DNA of 64,000 nucleotides from CAWAVN01 sp963844315 (GTDB lineage Bacteria > Planctomycetota > Planctomycetia > Planctomycetales > Planctomycetaceae): positions 62,001-126,000 of the forward strand of contig CAWJOC010000032.1 in the NCBI GenBank assembly GCA_963844315.1, in the 5' to 3' direction. Below, in pieces: positions 1-9,201 of this stretch (within the stretch, counting starts at the first letter, position 1; each line of letters starts with the position of its first letter). The notes beneath the pieces are model-generated. The model was not told the DNA's origin and searched no databases. It was given only the letters and a program-made list of their open reading frames with translations. The translations under genes were made by a program, and so were the position numbers.

Positions 1-923
1 TCGCGGCGATGGGCGAGCTGCGTTCCGAGCTGCAAGCCAAGGAAAAAGAATTCTCCCACGTCCTGAAAATGGGGCGCACGGAGAACCAAGACGCCGTCCC
101 GATGACGCTGGGCCAGGAATTTGGCGCGTATGCCGTGATGATCCAGACCGCGATGGCGGCGCTCGCGCGCTCGGTCGAAGAACTGCACGAGATCAACATG
201 GGCGCCACCGCCATCGGCACAGGCATCAATAGCCCGCCCGGCTACGCGGACCTCGTCACGCGCCGCCTGGTGGAAGCGACCGGGCTGCCACTGACAAAGG
301 CGGTGAATCTCGTCGAGGCCACGCAAGATTCCGGCGCGTTTGCGCAGATGGCCGCCACGATGAAGCGCGCGGCGGTGCAGGTCTCGAAGATCTGCAACGA
401 CCTGCGCTGGCTCTCCTCGGGTCCGCGCTGCGGGCTGAACGAAATCAATCTGCCGCCGATGCAGCCCGGCTCCTCAATCATGCCCGGCAAGGTCAACCCG
501 GTGATTCCGGAACTCGTCAGCCAGATTTGCTATCAGATCATCGGCTACGACGTGACGATCTCCATGGCGTCGGAAGCGAGCGAGCTCGAGCTGAATATGG
601 CCGAGCCGATCATCGCCTACGACCTGTTGCACGGGCTCATGATCCTGAAAAACGCCTGCATCACGCTCGCCGCGCGGTGCATTTCGGGGATCACGGCGAA
701 CGAGTCACGCTGCCGGCAGTTTGTGGAAAACAGCATCGGGCTCGTGACGGCGCTCAATCCCGTCCTCGGCTACGAAAAATCGGCCGCCATCGCCAAAGAG
801 GCGCTCGCCACGGGCGGCAGCGTCTACGACCTTGTGCTCCAAAAGGGCTGGCTCACAAAAGAAAAACTCGACGATCTCCTGAGTCCGGCGAACATGACGG
901 ACCCACGTCAGCTTCCCACATGA
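1..923 (+). CDS. aspA: Aspartate ammonia-lyase, C-terminal part (5' end outside window)
   Basis: The frame is open to the left edge, so about the first 160 residues of a protein of roughly 470 are missing. Seen: the block GRTENQDAVPMTLGQE (about residues 22-37 counted from the ATG at 9) and the superfamily signature GSSIMPGKVN (154-163), the loop that carries the catalytic serine in the aspartase/fumarase family. The residues after the signature, NPVIPE, are typical of aspartase, whereas fumarase C has NPTQCE-like text. Known role: cytosolic deamination of L-aspartate to fumarate and ammonia. The TGA stop overlaps an ATG of a possible small downstream gene. Confidence 0.9.
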   Translation, partial: AAMGELRSELQAKEKEFSHVLKMGRTENQDAVPMTLGQEFGAYAVMIQTAMAALARSVEELHEINMGATAIGTGINSPPGYADLVTRRLVEATGLPLTKAVNLVEATQDSGAFAQMAATMKRAAVQVSKICNDLRWLSSGPRCGLNEINLPPMQPGSSIMPGKVNPVIPELVSQICYQIIGYDVTISMASEASELELNMAEPIIAYDLLHGLMILKNACITLAARCISGITANESRCRQFVENSIGLVTALNPVLGYEKSAAIAKEALATGGSVYDLVLQKGWLTKEKLDDLLSPANMTDPRQLPT

Positions 924-1228
924 TGGACAACATCTTCAATTGCATGAGCACTTCCTTCATGCACGTATCTCTCTCTACGAAGCCGTGGTTGAAGTTGTGT
1001 GGTGGCCTTTCTTTTGCTTCTTTAGGTTCGTGTGGGCCCGCATCGGTCCTTGCCACATGGATTCTTTGCCTGATTTCGGTTGGAGTAACGCTTTGGCTCG
1101 GCTTGGCGGTTGGCGGAACCTTTGCCGGATGGGTTTTCGATCAGTGCAAAGCCTTTAGGGCCAAGTGCACTTGCAATTGTCCGCGTTCGTTTTGCTCAGG
1201 AAGTAGTGGAAAGGGGAGATCATGCTGA
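920..1228 (+). CDS. Possible small Cys-rich membrane protein
   Basis: This is an uncertain reading frame of about 102 codons whose ATG at 920 overlaps the aspA stop (ATGATG), compatible with translational coupling. It predicts a short N-terminus, a hydrophobic stretch at about residues 30-73 rich in L, V, G and A that could form one or two membrane helices, and a basic tail with five Cys (KCTCNCPRSFCSG and a final C). The same frame runs open upstream through aspA, where it is only a shadow. I recognise no family. Codon use looks less GC3-rich than in aspA, which weakens the case; the spacer could equally be non-coding. Confidence 0.28.
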   Translation: MMDNIFNCMSTSFMHVSLSTKPWLKLCGGLSFASLGSCGPASVLATWILCLISVGVTLWLGLAVGGTFAGWVFDQCKAFRAKCTCNCPRSFCSGSSGKGRSC

Positions 1229-1456
1229 GAATCGGGTAACGCACTTTGCCAAATTTGGTTTTGCGGCCACCTGGATTATTTATCTTGCACCGTGAATTCG
1301 GATCGAAAGCCTAGTCGGCTCTGTCTCTCCCCTCAGGGGAGAGGGGCCATACGGAACCGCTTCTAAACCAATTTGGCAGGTTGGCAATGCCCTCCCCTCA
1401 GATTATGCTGAATCCATGCCAACCTCAATGACTCGCCGTTTCCCAAGGACTTGCGC

Positions 1457-3772
1457 ATGTCTGCCGAAGAAACTCCAGTGACCGATTCCCGATATGCCGC
1501 GACCTTGGTCACAAGTCATCCCAAGTATTCCAAGGAGCAAAATGACATTGCCTTGGCCGCGTTGGTCTTGAGGTCTGGCGTGTTGACCGAACGCCAACTT
1601 TCGCAGGCGCTGACCGAATGGACCATCCACGGCAGTGTGCCGTTGATTGAGCATCTGGTGGCGCTCGAACTGCTGGATTCCTCCAAGGTGCAAAAGTTGT
1701 CCGAGCAAATCGTGAAACACCTTGAGGAAAGCTGCGATGCACCGACATCCGCCAACGGTTCTCCCGGAAAGAGCGTGCTTTTGAGCACCTTGGATGCCCT
1801 CGATCCCTCGGGGACAGTGGCCCGTTTGATGGGGATTCGCGCGGTGGCGGGAACCGGGGCCAGCGATAGTACGGGAGGTCGCCAGGCCGCCGTCCGTTAC
1901 CAGTTCGTCCGAAAGCTGGGACAAGGAGGTTTGGGTCGGGTGTGGTTGGCGTTCGACCATCATCTGAAACGCCACGTCGCCGTGAAGGAAATCACCATTC
2001 GGAACAATCCCGCGGCTCTCGAACGCTTTCGCCGAGAGGCGGAGATCACCGCGCAGCTCGAACACCCTGGGATCGTGCCGATCTATCAAATGGGCGACGA
2101 TTCCCAGACAGGGGAGGTGTTCTATGCCATGCGATTTTTGGGGAAGAGGACGTTTCAGGATGGGATTCTGGAATACCACGAGCGGCGTGCCGAGGGAAAC
2201 GACGAACCCATGCTCATCCGGCAGCTCCTCATGGATTTCGTCAACATCTGCCAGGCCATCGGCCACGCTCATTCCCGCAAGGTGATCCACAGGGATCTCA
2301 AGCCGGAAAACGTGGCGATTGACAATTTCGGCCAGGTCATCGTGATTGACTGGGGCATCGCCAAGGTTCTGGACGAACTGCATCAAGGAGACCGCCTCGC
2401 CATGCAGGAAACGCTGGCCGTTGGCCAAAATAGTACGATGGAGGGGCAAGTGCTCGGGACGCCGCTGTACATGGCTCCCGAGCAAGCGGCGGGGCGAATC
2501 GACGAGTTGGACGAGCGAACCGACATTTATGGTCTCGGCGGGATTCTGTTTGCGATCCTGTCGGGATATGCTCCGCATGAGCGGACGCGCGAGGTCGCGA
2601 ACGTGGCCAACAATCGCGAATTGCTCACCGCCATCGCGGCCCAACCGACTCCGAATGTTTGCGACATCAACCCGAATGCCGACCGGTCTTTGGCCGCGAT
2701 TTGCGCGAAGGCCATGGCCCGCAGGCGTTACCTGCGGTATCAATCCGCCTCGCAACTGGCCGAGGATGTGCAGCGCTGGATGGCCGGCGAACCGGTCTCG
2801 GCCTATCGCGAGAAACCTTTCCAACGCTTGACCCGTTGGATCAAAAGGCATCAAATCTTGTCCCAGGTCATTGCCGTATCGCTCACCGTGGGGGTTGTGG
2901 CCTTGGCCACCTGGGGGATTGCGTCTCACCAAAATCAAGCGGCCCAAAGGCAAATCCAGTTCGATGAAATGCGCGGTTACGAGCGGGAAATTCGACTGCG
3001 GATGAACTCCTTCGCGGAGCGGTTGGCCCAAAACACGAAGTTCATGGCCGACTTGCCGGCCATTCAGGCGTTGATCCATGCCCAAAGCCAAATGAAAGAC
3101 GACGAAGCCGAGGAAATTCGTCGGCTCGAGTTGATGTTCACGGGCTTGCTGCACGCCAATCCCCATTACTTGTCGATTGCCTTCGCCATGAAATCCGCCG
3201 AGGACAAGGCCAGCGACATGGTGCGAGTGGAACGGCACAGTGCGAACGCCGCGTTCGTCCGAGTTGTGCCAAAAAGCCGACTCGGTGAAGGGAACAATCT
3301 GGAATTGTTCCAGCAAACGGTAGCCCATTCGTTGGGAGAGAGCGTGGTGATGATCCAAGAACGATCCACGCCGGAAGCGGGAGGGCTGAAGGACATCCGA
3401 ATGCTTGCCTCCACCCCGGTTTACGATGAGGCGACCGGGGATCTGTTCGGAACACTCACGATTGAACTGGACTTGCTGAACCGAATCGCTTTATCCCTGG
3501 ATCCCATCGAGATGAACGCCACCAGCATTTACATCACCAATTCCCAAGGCGACATCTGGGTCAGCGAGGAACCGCAAGCAGACATCGAGGTCGCCACCAG
3601 CCAGGTGAACGTGGCGGAACTCATCCCCGAGGCGGCCGAGTTCTTTAGCGGCCAAGACCAGCGGACAGTGATGGATCGAAGTCAAGGCTGGATTGTCGGG
3701 AGAATCGTCATGGATCCGGCGAATCCCGACCAGAATATCGGAGTCGTTCTGCAATTGAAGAACGAGGATTGA
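1457..3772 (+). CDS. Membrane-anchored Ser/Thr protein kinase with extracytoplasmic sensor
   Basis: Length 771 aa from the ATG at 1457; a TTG two codons earlier is possible. N-terminal alpha-helical region (about 28-95), Hanks kinase domain at about 150-445 with glycine loop LGQGGLGRVW, lysine in VAVKEI, HRDLKPEN (278-285), DWG (298-300) in place of DFG, and the activation segment end APEQAAG. One transmembrane helix follows at about 468-488. A roughly 280-residue C-terminal region then begins with long helices and resembles a Cache-type ligand sensor; this is inferred from layout, not from a clear motif. Role: phosphorylation signalling with the sensor outside the cytoplasm. Kinases of this layout are abundant in planctomycetes. 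Confidence 0.9.
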   Translation: MSAEETPVTDSRYAATLVTSHPKYSKEQNDIALAALVLRSGVLTERQLSQALTEWTIHGSVPLIEHLVALELLDSSKVQKLSEQIVKHLEESCDAPTSANGSPGKSVLLSTLDALDPSGTVARLMGIRAVAGTGASDSTGGRQAAVRYQFVRKLGQGGLGRVWLAFDHHLKRHVAVKEITIRNNPAALERFRREAEITAQLEHPGIVPIYQMGDDSQTGEVFYAMRFLGKRTFQDGILEYHERRAEGNDEPMLIRQLLMDFVNICQAIGHAHSRKVIHRDLKPENVAIDNFGQVIVIDWGIAKVLDELHQGDRLAMQETLAVGQNSTMEGQVLGTPLYMAPEQAAGRIDELDERTDIYGLGGILFAILSGYAPHERTREVANVANNRELLTAIAAQPTPNVCDINPNADRSLAAICAKAMARRRYLRYQSASQLAEDVQRWMAGEPVSAYREKPFQRLTRWIKRHQILSQVIAVSLTVGVVALATWGIASHQNQAAQRQIQFDEMRGYEREIRLRMNSFAERLAQNTKFMADLPAIQALIHAQSQMKDDEAEEIRRLELMFTGLLHANPHYLSIAFAMKSAEDKASDMVRVERHSANAAFVRVVPKSRLGEGNNLELFQQTVAHSLGESVVMIQERSTPEAGGLKDIRMLASTPVYDEATGDLFGTLTIELDLLNRIALSLDPIEMNATSIYITNSQGDIWVSEEPQADIEVATSQVNVAELIPEAAEFFSGQDQRTVMDRSQGWIVGRIVMDPANPDQNIGVVLQLKNED

Positions 3773-3956
3773 AAACTCCATAGAACTCGGCGCGGCATAG
3801 GGGATGCCGATGGGCATCGTGGGTTTCGATCTGGGATTTTCCTTCCACGCATCATAGTCGCTTTCGTTTGTGCTTTCTCCCTTGTCCTCTGATGCCGGAT
3901 GGACCACGATGAGGGGGATGTGGAAATTGCGATGAATGAGAGCCAAAAGGAACTTC

Positions 3957-5251
3957 ATGGTCATATCCTATCGCCAAAATGGTCTGTCTCGTCCTCTAGG
4001 GACGGTTCTGGTCATCGTGTGGGGGATGAGTTTGGCCCATTTGAGCTTCGGGGCCGATCCCCAGTCTTCCCTTCCCGCAACAAATCCCGTGGATCGACAG
4101 ACTCTACGCCACAAAGTCCTGTGCGGCTACCAGGGCTGGTTTCGTTGCCTGGGCGATGGCACCGAAGAGGGTTGGCTGCATTGGAGCCGAAACCCGAACC
4201 AAGTGACCCCGGAATCCCCCACCGTGGAAATGTGGCCGGACACCTCGGAATTGGGGAAGACGAAAAGTATCTCGTGCCTGGCTTTCACAGCGCCAACGAT
4301 CAACCAGCTTATCTCTTTAGCTCGGCCAATCAACGGACCATCCTGCGGCATTTTGAATGGATGCGGCAGTACGGCATTGATGGCGTGTTCGTCCAACGCT
4401 TTCTGGTCAATCTCAAGAAGCCGTCCTTCGACAAGGTTTTGGAATATGCCCGCTCATCGGCGAAAAAGACGGGGCGGGTTTATGCCGTCTGCTATGATCT
4501 GACCGGTGTCCCGAGCGATCGGCTTTATGATCGACTTGTCACCGATTGGAAGCGGCTTGTGGACGAGGAGAAAATCACAAACGATGAGCGATACCTCCAT
4601 CACAACGACAAGCCCGTGCTGTTCGTTTGGGGATTCTTCGAGGATCGTTTTGACGCCGACTTGGCCCACCGCCTCATTGATTTCTTCAAATCAAATGACC
4701 GTTATCGCGTGACGCTAATCGGCGGATGCCAATGGCATTGGCGGACGGCACAAGATGCGGAATGGGCGCGGGGCTTTCGCCGGTTTGATGTGATTAGCCC
4801 CTGGAACGTCGGTAACTATGCCATGATCAACGGGAAGAAAATCGCCGCCACCGATTATTGGAAAGCGGATCTCGCGGAAGCCAAGCGGCACGGGATGGAG
4901 TATTTGCCTGTGGTCTATCCGGGGTTTGGATGGACGAACCTCAAAGGGAAGAATGCGGAAGGGGCCACGATTCCCCGGCGGGGCGGCGCGTTCTTTTGGG
5001 AGCAGTTCGTCAAAGCCTCCGAACTAGAAATCGACATGGCCTATGTCGCCATGTTCGATGAAGTGGACGAAGCGACGGCCATTTTCAAGGTCACAAACAC
5101 GCCGCCCATCCAGGTGCGGTTTCAGATCTATGAGGGGCTGCCATCCGATTGGTATCTTCGCTTGACCGGCGAAGGGACGAAGCTGATTCGAGGCCAGCGG
5201 AAGGCCAGTTTGCCATTCCCCATACAAACACGCCAGGACAGGGCTCCATGA
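3957..5251 (+). CDS. Secreted GH71/GH99-like glycoside hydrolase, frameshifted
   Basis: The two halves lie in different frames. The first (from ATG 3957, SD AAGGA just upstream; ATG 3936 is the alternative) gives a hydrophobic export signal ending near SFGA, then LCGYQGWFRC and the text up to SELG. The second starts EDEKY and continues AYLFSS, RHFEWMRQYGIDGVFVQRF and a long TIM-barrel-like body to 5251. The switch falls on a G run at 4253-4256; one added G would give SELG-EDEKY. The family resembles endo-acting glycosidase-like proteins annotated as xylosidase/arabinosidase in planctomycetes; substrate unknown. The stop overlaps the next ATG (ATGA), so the two genes are probably one transcription unit. 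Confidence 0.75.
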
Positions 5252-6507
5252 CAACTCTTCGCAGCCTCATCGTGCTTCTCTTTGTCGCAACCTGTGGTCG
5301 CGCCCACGCCGCCGACGATTTTTCGATCACGGTGAGGCAGATTACCTCTGGCCCAAAGCACCACTTCTTTGGCTATTTCGGGCATGTCCGGACAATTCCC
5401 TGGAACGAAAGCGGCCGCTATCTGCTCGCCCTGCGAACGGAGTTCCAGGACCGAATGCCGAAGCCGGGAGAGGCGGCGGACATTGTCCTCCTCGACACGA
5501 AAAACAACGACGAGGCCCACCTCCTCGACCGCACACGGGCCTGGAACTTTCAACAGGGCACGATGCTCTATTGGAATCCCAAAGCCCCCGAGACCCAGTT
5601 CTTCTTTAATGACCGCGACCCCAAAACTCACGCGGTGTTTTGCGTGCTCTTTGACCTTTCCAAGGGCGAAAACGGCGAGCGGATTGCGGAGTACCGGTTC
5701 AAAAACACGCCCATCGGCAATAGCGGCGTGGCCCAACATGGAGGCTGGTTTCTGGGCATCAATTACGGCCGGTTGGCTCGCTTGCGACCGGTCACGGGCT
5801 ATCCTGGGGTCTCCGATTGGACCGCCGGCTCTAAGATGCACCCCGCTGATGATGGCATCTTCAAAATCAACGTGGAGACCAAGGAAAAGACACTGCTCGT
5901 CTCCTACCGGCAATTAGCGGATATACTCCGCAACACCCGTCCTGATGTGGACCAGAAAGAATTGTTTATCAACCATACCCTGTGGAGTCGCGATGACGGT
6001 CGGATTTTCTTTTTCGTCCGCGGTGACTTTGACGACCGCACGAAGCGGCTGAATGTGCCGTTCACCATGAAGGCCGATGGAACCGATCTCAAGCCTCTGG
6101 CCATGCACATTGGCGGGCATCCCGAATGGGAGTCCGAGCGGACATTGATCGGTGTCCAAGGCCGCGAGCAAATCCTGTTCGATGCCCTCGACCAGAAAGT
6201 TGTGGGCCGGCTTGGCGCGATGGGCACATTTCCCAATCCCGAGGGTGACATTGCCCTTTCGCCTGATGGCAAATGGTTCGTCAACGGCCATGGCGCGGGC
6301 GGCAAAAACTACTATACGATTCTCCGCCGCACGGATGGGACGATTCTACGGACCGAGGGGTTTGACCAGGGCGGCTATACCACGGGCGAACTACGGATCG
6401 ACCCCTCGCCAAATTGGAACCGTGACGGCACGCAGCTTCTCCTTGTGGCGGTGGATGAGAGAAAGACCCGGCAAATTTTCGTTCTCACGATCAGCAAGCG
6501 GAATTGA
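5248..6507 (+). CDS. Secreted beta-propeller protein (TolB/oligogalacturonate lyase-like)
   Basis: Start chosen at 5248 because it overlaps the previous stop as ATGA and yields a good signal peptide (MTTLRSLIVLLFVATCGRAHA). The mature part of about 398 residues shows recurring propeller-type strands such as SPDGKWFV and SPNWNRDGTQLLLVA, plus conserved-looking HHFFGYFGH near its N-terminus and NHTLWSRDDGRIFFF centrally. Family members bind or cleave acidic oligosaccharides or act as uncharacterised periplasmic WD40-like proteins; I cannot choose. Co-transcription with the GH71/99-like gene suggests a role in extracellular glycan use. Confidence 0.75.
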   Translation: MTTLRSLIVLLFVATCGRAHAADDFSITVRQITSGPKHHFFGYFGHVRTIPWNESGRYLLALRTEFQDRMPKPGEAADIVLLDTKNNDEAHLLDRTRAWNFQQGTMLYWNPKAPETQFFFNDRDPKTHAVFCVLFDLSKGENGERIAEYRFKNTPIGNSGVAQHGGWFLGINYGRLARLRPVTGYPGVSDWTAGSKMHPADDGIFKINVETKEKTLLVSYRQLADILRNTRPDVDQKELFINHTLWSRDDGRIFFFVRGDFDDRTKRLNVPFTMKADGTDLKPLAMHIGGHPEWESERTLIGVQGREQILFDALDQKVVGRLGAMGTFPNPEGDIALSPDGKWFVNGHGAGGKNYYTILRRTDGTILRTEGFDQGGYTTGELRIDPSPNWNRDGTQLLLVAVDERKTRQIFVLTISKRN

Positions 6508-6626
6508 TCGTGTCCCCTTGGGAATCAACAGACGGAGCACAACAGGAATCAGATGATTCTCGAAGTATTTGCCCGGCCTGCCTTCAATGCTTATTGACAA
6601 TGCGAAACTGACCAAGGGAGGAACTT

Positions 6627-6947
6627 GTGAAAGCACTGTGGTTTCTTCTCACCGTTTGGTCTTGCCTCTTCACCCCGGTGTTGAAAGCGGCGTCCCCGGA
6701 ATTGGAACCGTGGCTTTCGGCTTTACAACCTTGGGAACGAGATACGGACGGTCCCATACTGACGATGGGAGCAAAGGGCGACTTTTGCGACACGCATATC
6801 TTTCCGCCGATGGTCGCCCTCGAACAGGGCCAGTATCGGCTCTGGTATTGCGGCTCGACGAATGCTGTGGAACAGAGGGTCTTTCAACTTGGTCTGGCAC
6901 AAAGTCCTAATGTTCTGTCTGAAACCAAGCGAACTCGGCCGCCCTGA
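6627..6947 (+). pseudogene. Truncated secreted glycosidase-like protein
   Basis: A 106-codon frame with an SD (GGAGG) ahead of ATG 6627, a clear signal peptide (MKALWFLLTVWSCLFTPVLKA) and then text typical of the start of five-bladed propeller glycosidases (DTHIFPPMVALEQGQYRLWYCGS, FQLGLAQS). Similarity then stops abruptly near position 6915 and the frame ends soon after. Proteins of this type normally run several hundred residues, so this is a decayed or truncated copy. The next 330 bases contain no continuation that I can recognise. Confidence 0.6.
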
Positions 6948-7277
6948 GTTCACTTTGGAAGGTTTGCTGCAATCTATCGAGAAGCCTCCACGAGGCCGCT
7001 GAGACAACGTGTCGGCTGCTTGTGGGTTTCATCCGGCCCAGATCGACCAATACTCCGAACAGTTCTTGATCCCAAGGGGCGAACCAGAATCTGTCATTGT
7101 CATGTCTCCATGCAGAGAAAACTCTCCGGAACTCCGACGGCCTGCCGAACGTCGATTTCACTGGCGGGGAACGAAAACCCACGAAGTCCCGACTCTTTGG
7201 GTGGTCCACAGGGAGCCTATGCTTGTTGTTCCCAAGGAGTCAGCGCCCTTTTCTACCCAAACACGAAAGGCTCACCC
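6948..7277. other. 330-base spacer, no gene seen
   Basis: Follows the truncated glycosidase-like gene. Short open frames exist on both strands but none has a ribosome site plus a recognisable domain. It probably holds degraded remains of the truncated gene and the promoter of the next one. Confidence 0.5.
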
Positions 7278-7826
7278 ATGCGATGTTTCCTCATTGGGAT
7301 TTTGCTCCTGGGATTGATGGCGAGAACGCAAGGAGCCGACGAAAAACCGTCGCCTCCCGCCTCCAAGGCCCTCTATGCCGACAAATCGTGGACGCATATC
7401 GGCAACGGCAATTTCAGCTCCAACTCGGATTCGGCGAGCGATCTTACGGTCGAATCCACAGGGGAATCCTTGAGTGTTTCGGTTCCCCTCGATGAAAAGC
7501 TCCTACAAGAATTTCAGAACGAGCAGTGGAAATCCGTCGTGTTTCGCGGCGAAGTGATTGGCAACGACACGGGACTCGTGGGCTGCACCTCTACCACGGT
7601 GAAATTCAATGGGAAGACAATCGGGCAAATCGAAAAGAGCGGGAACTTTCGCATTGTGTTTGAGAAAACCTATCTCCCTAAAGCCCTGGATAAGCCCCTC
7701 GAAATCCAGGTGGTCTCAGGCAATGCGGCGGGCGATGCGGATGACCAGGAGTTGGGGCAATTCGTCCTCGAACTTTCCGAAGCAGAAGTCCCCAAACCGA
7801 AAACGAACGAAGTGAAGGATGAATAG
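7278..7826 (+). CDS. Secreted hypothetical protein
   Basis: A 182-aa protein with an SD-like AAAGG eight bases before ATG 7278 and a strong signal peptide (MRCFLIGILLLGLMARTQGA). The mature region alternates short beta-type segments (SLSVSVPLD, VVFRGEVIG, TTVKFNGKTIG, NFRIVFEKTYL, PLEIQVVSG) and ends in a charged tail PKPKTNEVKDE. I recognise no family; it could be a small beta-sandwich. A longer open frame begins at 7020 but lacks a start that makes biological sense. Confidence 0.7.
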   Translation: MRCFLIGILLLGLMARTQGADEKPSPPASKALYADKSWTHIGNGNFSSNSDSASDLTVESTGESLSVSVPLDEKLLQEFQNEQWKSVVFRGEVIGNDTGLVGCTSTTVKFNGKTIGQIEKSGNFRIVFEKTYLPKALDKPLEIQVVSGNAAGDADDQELGQFVLELSEAEVPKPKTNEVKDE

Positions 7827-7943
7827 ACGGCCTGCCAGCGCAAGATTCTTGGCTCACCTTGAATTCACTCGGACTTTCGATCATTTTGAATCGACCAAGG
7901 AGACCTTGATCGCTCGTCCTCCAAACCCTGGGAAACTCGCACT

Positions 7944-9146
7944 ATGAATCTCCGACGAATCGCGCTGGTCGTCAGTCTTTGTGGGTACATTTTCGTCTGG
8001 CAAATGGCATTGGCTGAGCCGCCAGCGTCGTCTCGTCAAAACCAAGACACCAAGGCCTTGCCAACAGGGAAGTGGAGCGAACATGGCTTCACCGACGAAC
8101 AGCGCGAGCAGGTTCGCTTGGCATTTCAGGCCGGCATCAAGAATCAGTTCATTCCGGGCGGTAGTCTGATGCTCATTCACGGGGGAGAAGTCATTCTGAG
8201 CGAAGCCTTCGGTGTGGCGGATCTCAAAACCGAACGGCCGTTCCTGACATCGACGCCTTGCCGGATCGCGTCCCTCACCAAGCCGCACACCGCGACGCTC
8301 CTCGTCAAGCTGGCCGCCGAAAGCAAGGTGTCGCTCGACACTCCGGTCGATACCTATCTCCCGGAGTTCAAGAACCTGAAAGTCCAAAACCAAGGCAATG
8401 CCAAGCGCGCCCCCACGCTTTCGGAGTGCCTGTCCCACACGGCGGGCTTTCCGGGAAACGATGATCTCAAAGCCGGGACGTTTTCCGTGAACCTCGATGG
8501 CCAGTTGAAGGACGTGGTGCAGGATCTCGCCACGAAAGAACTCGTGGCCGAACCAGGGTCCCGTTACGCCTATTCGCGGCTGGGTTACATGGTCGCGGGC
8601 CGCGTGGCAGAGGAGGTCACGAATCGCTCCTTTTCGGAACTGATGGAAACGCACCTGCTGAGGCCTATCGGCGCCGAAGTGGCGACGTTCACCCCATCAG
8701 AGGAGCTCTCGGGACGCCTGCCGGTTGGCTACGAACGCACACCCACTGGATTTGTTCCCCGCGAAGGCGAAGGATTGGGCATGGCCATCAATCCCGGCGG
8801 CGGATTGGTCTCGACTTTGGATGATGTCGCAAGGTTATTGCTACTCCACCGAAACCGAGGGCGCATTGGTGAAGAACAGTTTATTCCCGCCGAGATGCTC
8901 ACAAAGATGTACGAACCCCAGCCCGGCACCCCTGGAACCGGCTACGGCTTGGGCTTTAACATCATGGATCGCCGGGCCGATGGTACCGCCGTCCGGATTC
9001 GCCATACCGGAGCCTCCGGAACGCTTGGCATGATCGACTTCGAGAAAGACTTAATCGTCATTGTGCTGACCCAAGTCCCCCAGCAACAAACCCTCCGCTG
9101 GCGAAACCGGCTTTTGCAAACCATCAATGAGGTTTTCACCAAGTGA
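7944..9146 (+). CDS. Secreted class C beta-lactamase-type serine hydrolase
   Basis: A 400-aa protein with an N-terminal signal segment (about 1-24). The serine-hydrolase motifs are S-L-T-K at 110-113 (nucleophile Ser and general-base Lys), Y210-S-R where class C enzymes have Y-x-N, and HTG near residue 353 in place of KTG. The YSR variant argues for an esterase, D-amino-acid peptidase or related hydrolase more than a true cephalosporinase. The domain fills nearly the whole protein. It is a single gene between two unrelated hydrolases on the same strand. Confidence 0.85.
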   Translation: MNLRRIALVVSLCGYIFVWQMALAEPPASSRQNQDTKALPTGKWSEHGFTDEQREQVRLAFQAGIKNQFIPGGSLMLIHGGEVILSEAFGVADLKTERPFLTSTPCRIASLTKPHTATLLVKLAAESKVSLDTPVDTYLPEFKNLKVQNQGNAKRAPTLSECLSHTAGFPGNDDLKAGTFSVNLDGQLKDVVQDLATKELVAEPGSRYAYSRLGYMVAGRVAEEVTNRSFSELMETHLLRPIGAEVATFTPSEELSGRLPVGYERTPTGFVPREGEGLGMAINPGGGLVSTLDDVARLLLLHRNRGRIGEEQFIPAEMLTKMYEPQPGTPGTGYGLGFNIMDRRADGTAVRIRHTGASGTLGMIDFEKDLIVIVLTQVPQQQTLRWRNRLLQTINEVFTK

Positions 9147-9201
9147 CGGGGACTCCAAGACTTCACAAAACTGCAAAGGCGACTGACCAGAACGCGAAAC
9201 C

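Noticed and set aside
527..1228. 233-codon plus-strand open frame
   Set aside because: Its first two thirds overlap aspA in another frame and have an Arg/His-rich shadow composition; only the part after 920 is considered.
1403..3358. 651-codon minus-strand open frame
   Set aside because: Exact antisense shadow of the Ser/Thr kinase gene, whose plus-strand motifs (HRDLKPEN, APE) are unmistakable; the minus frame shows no domain.
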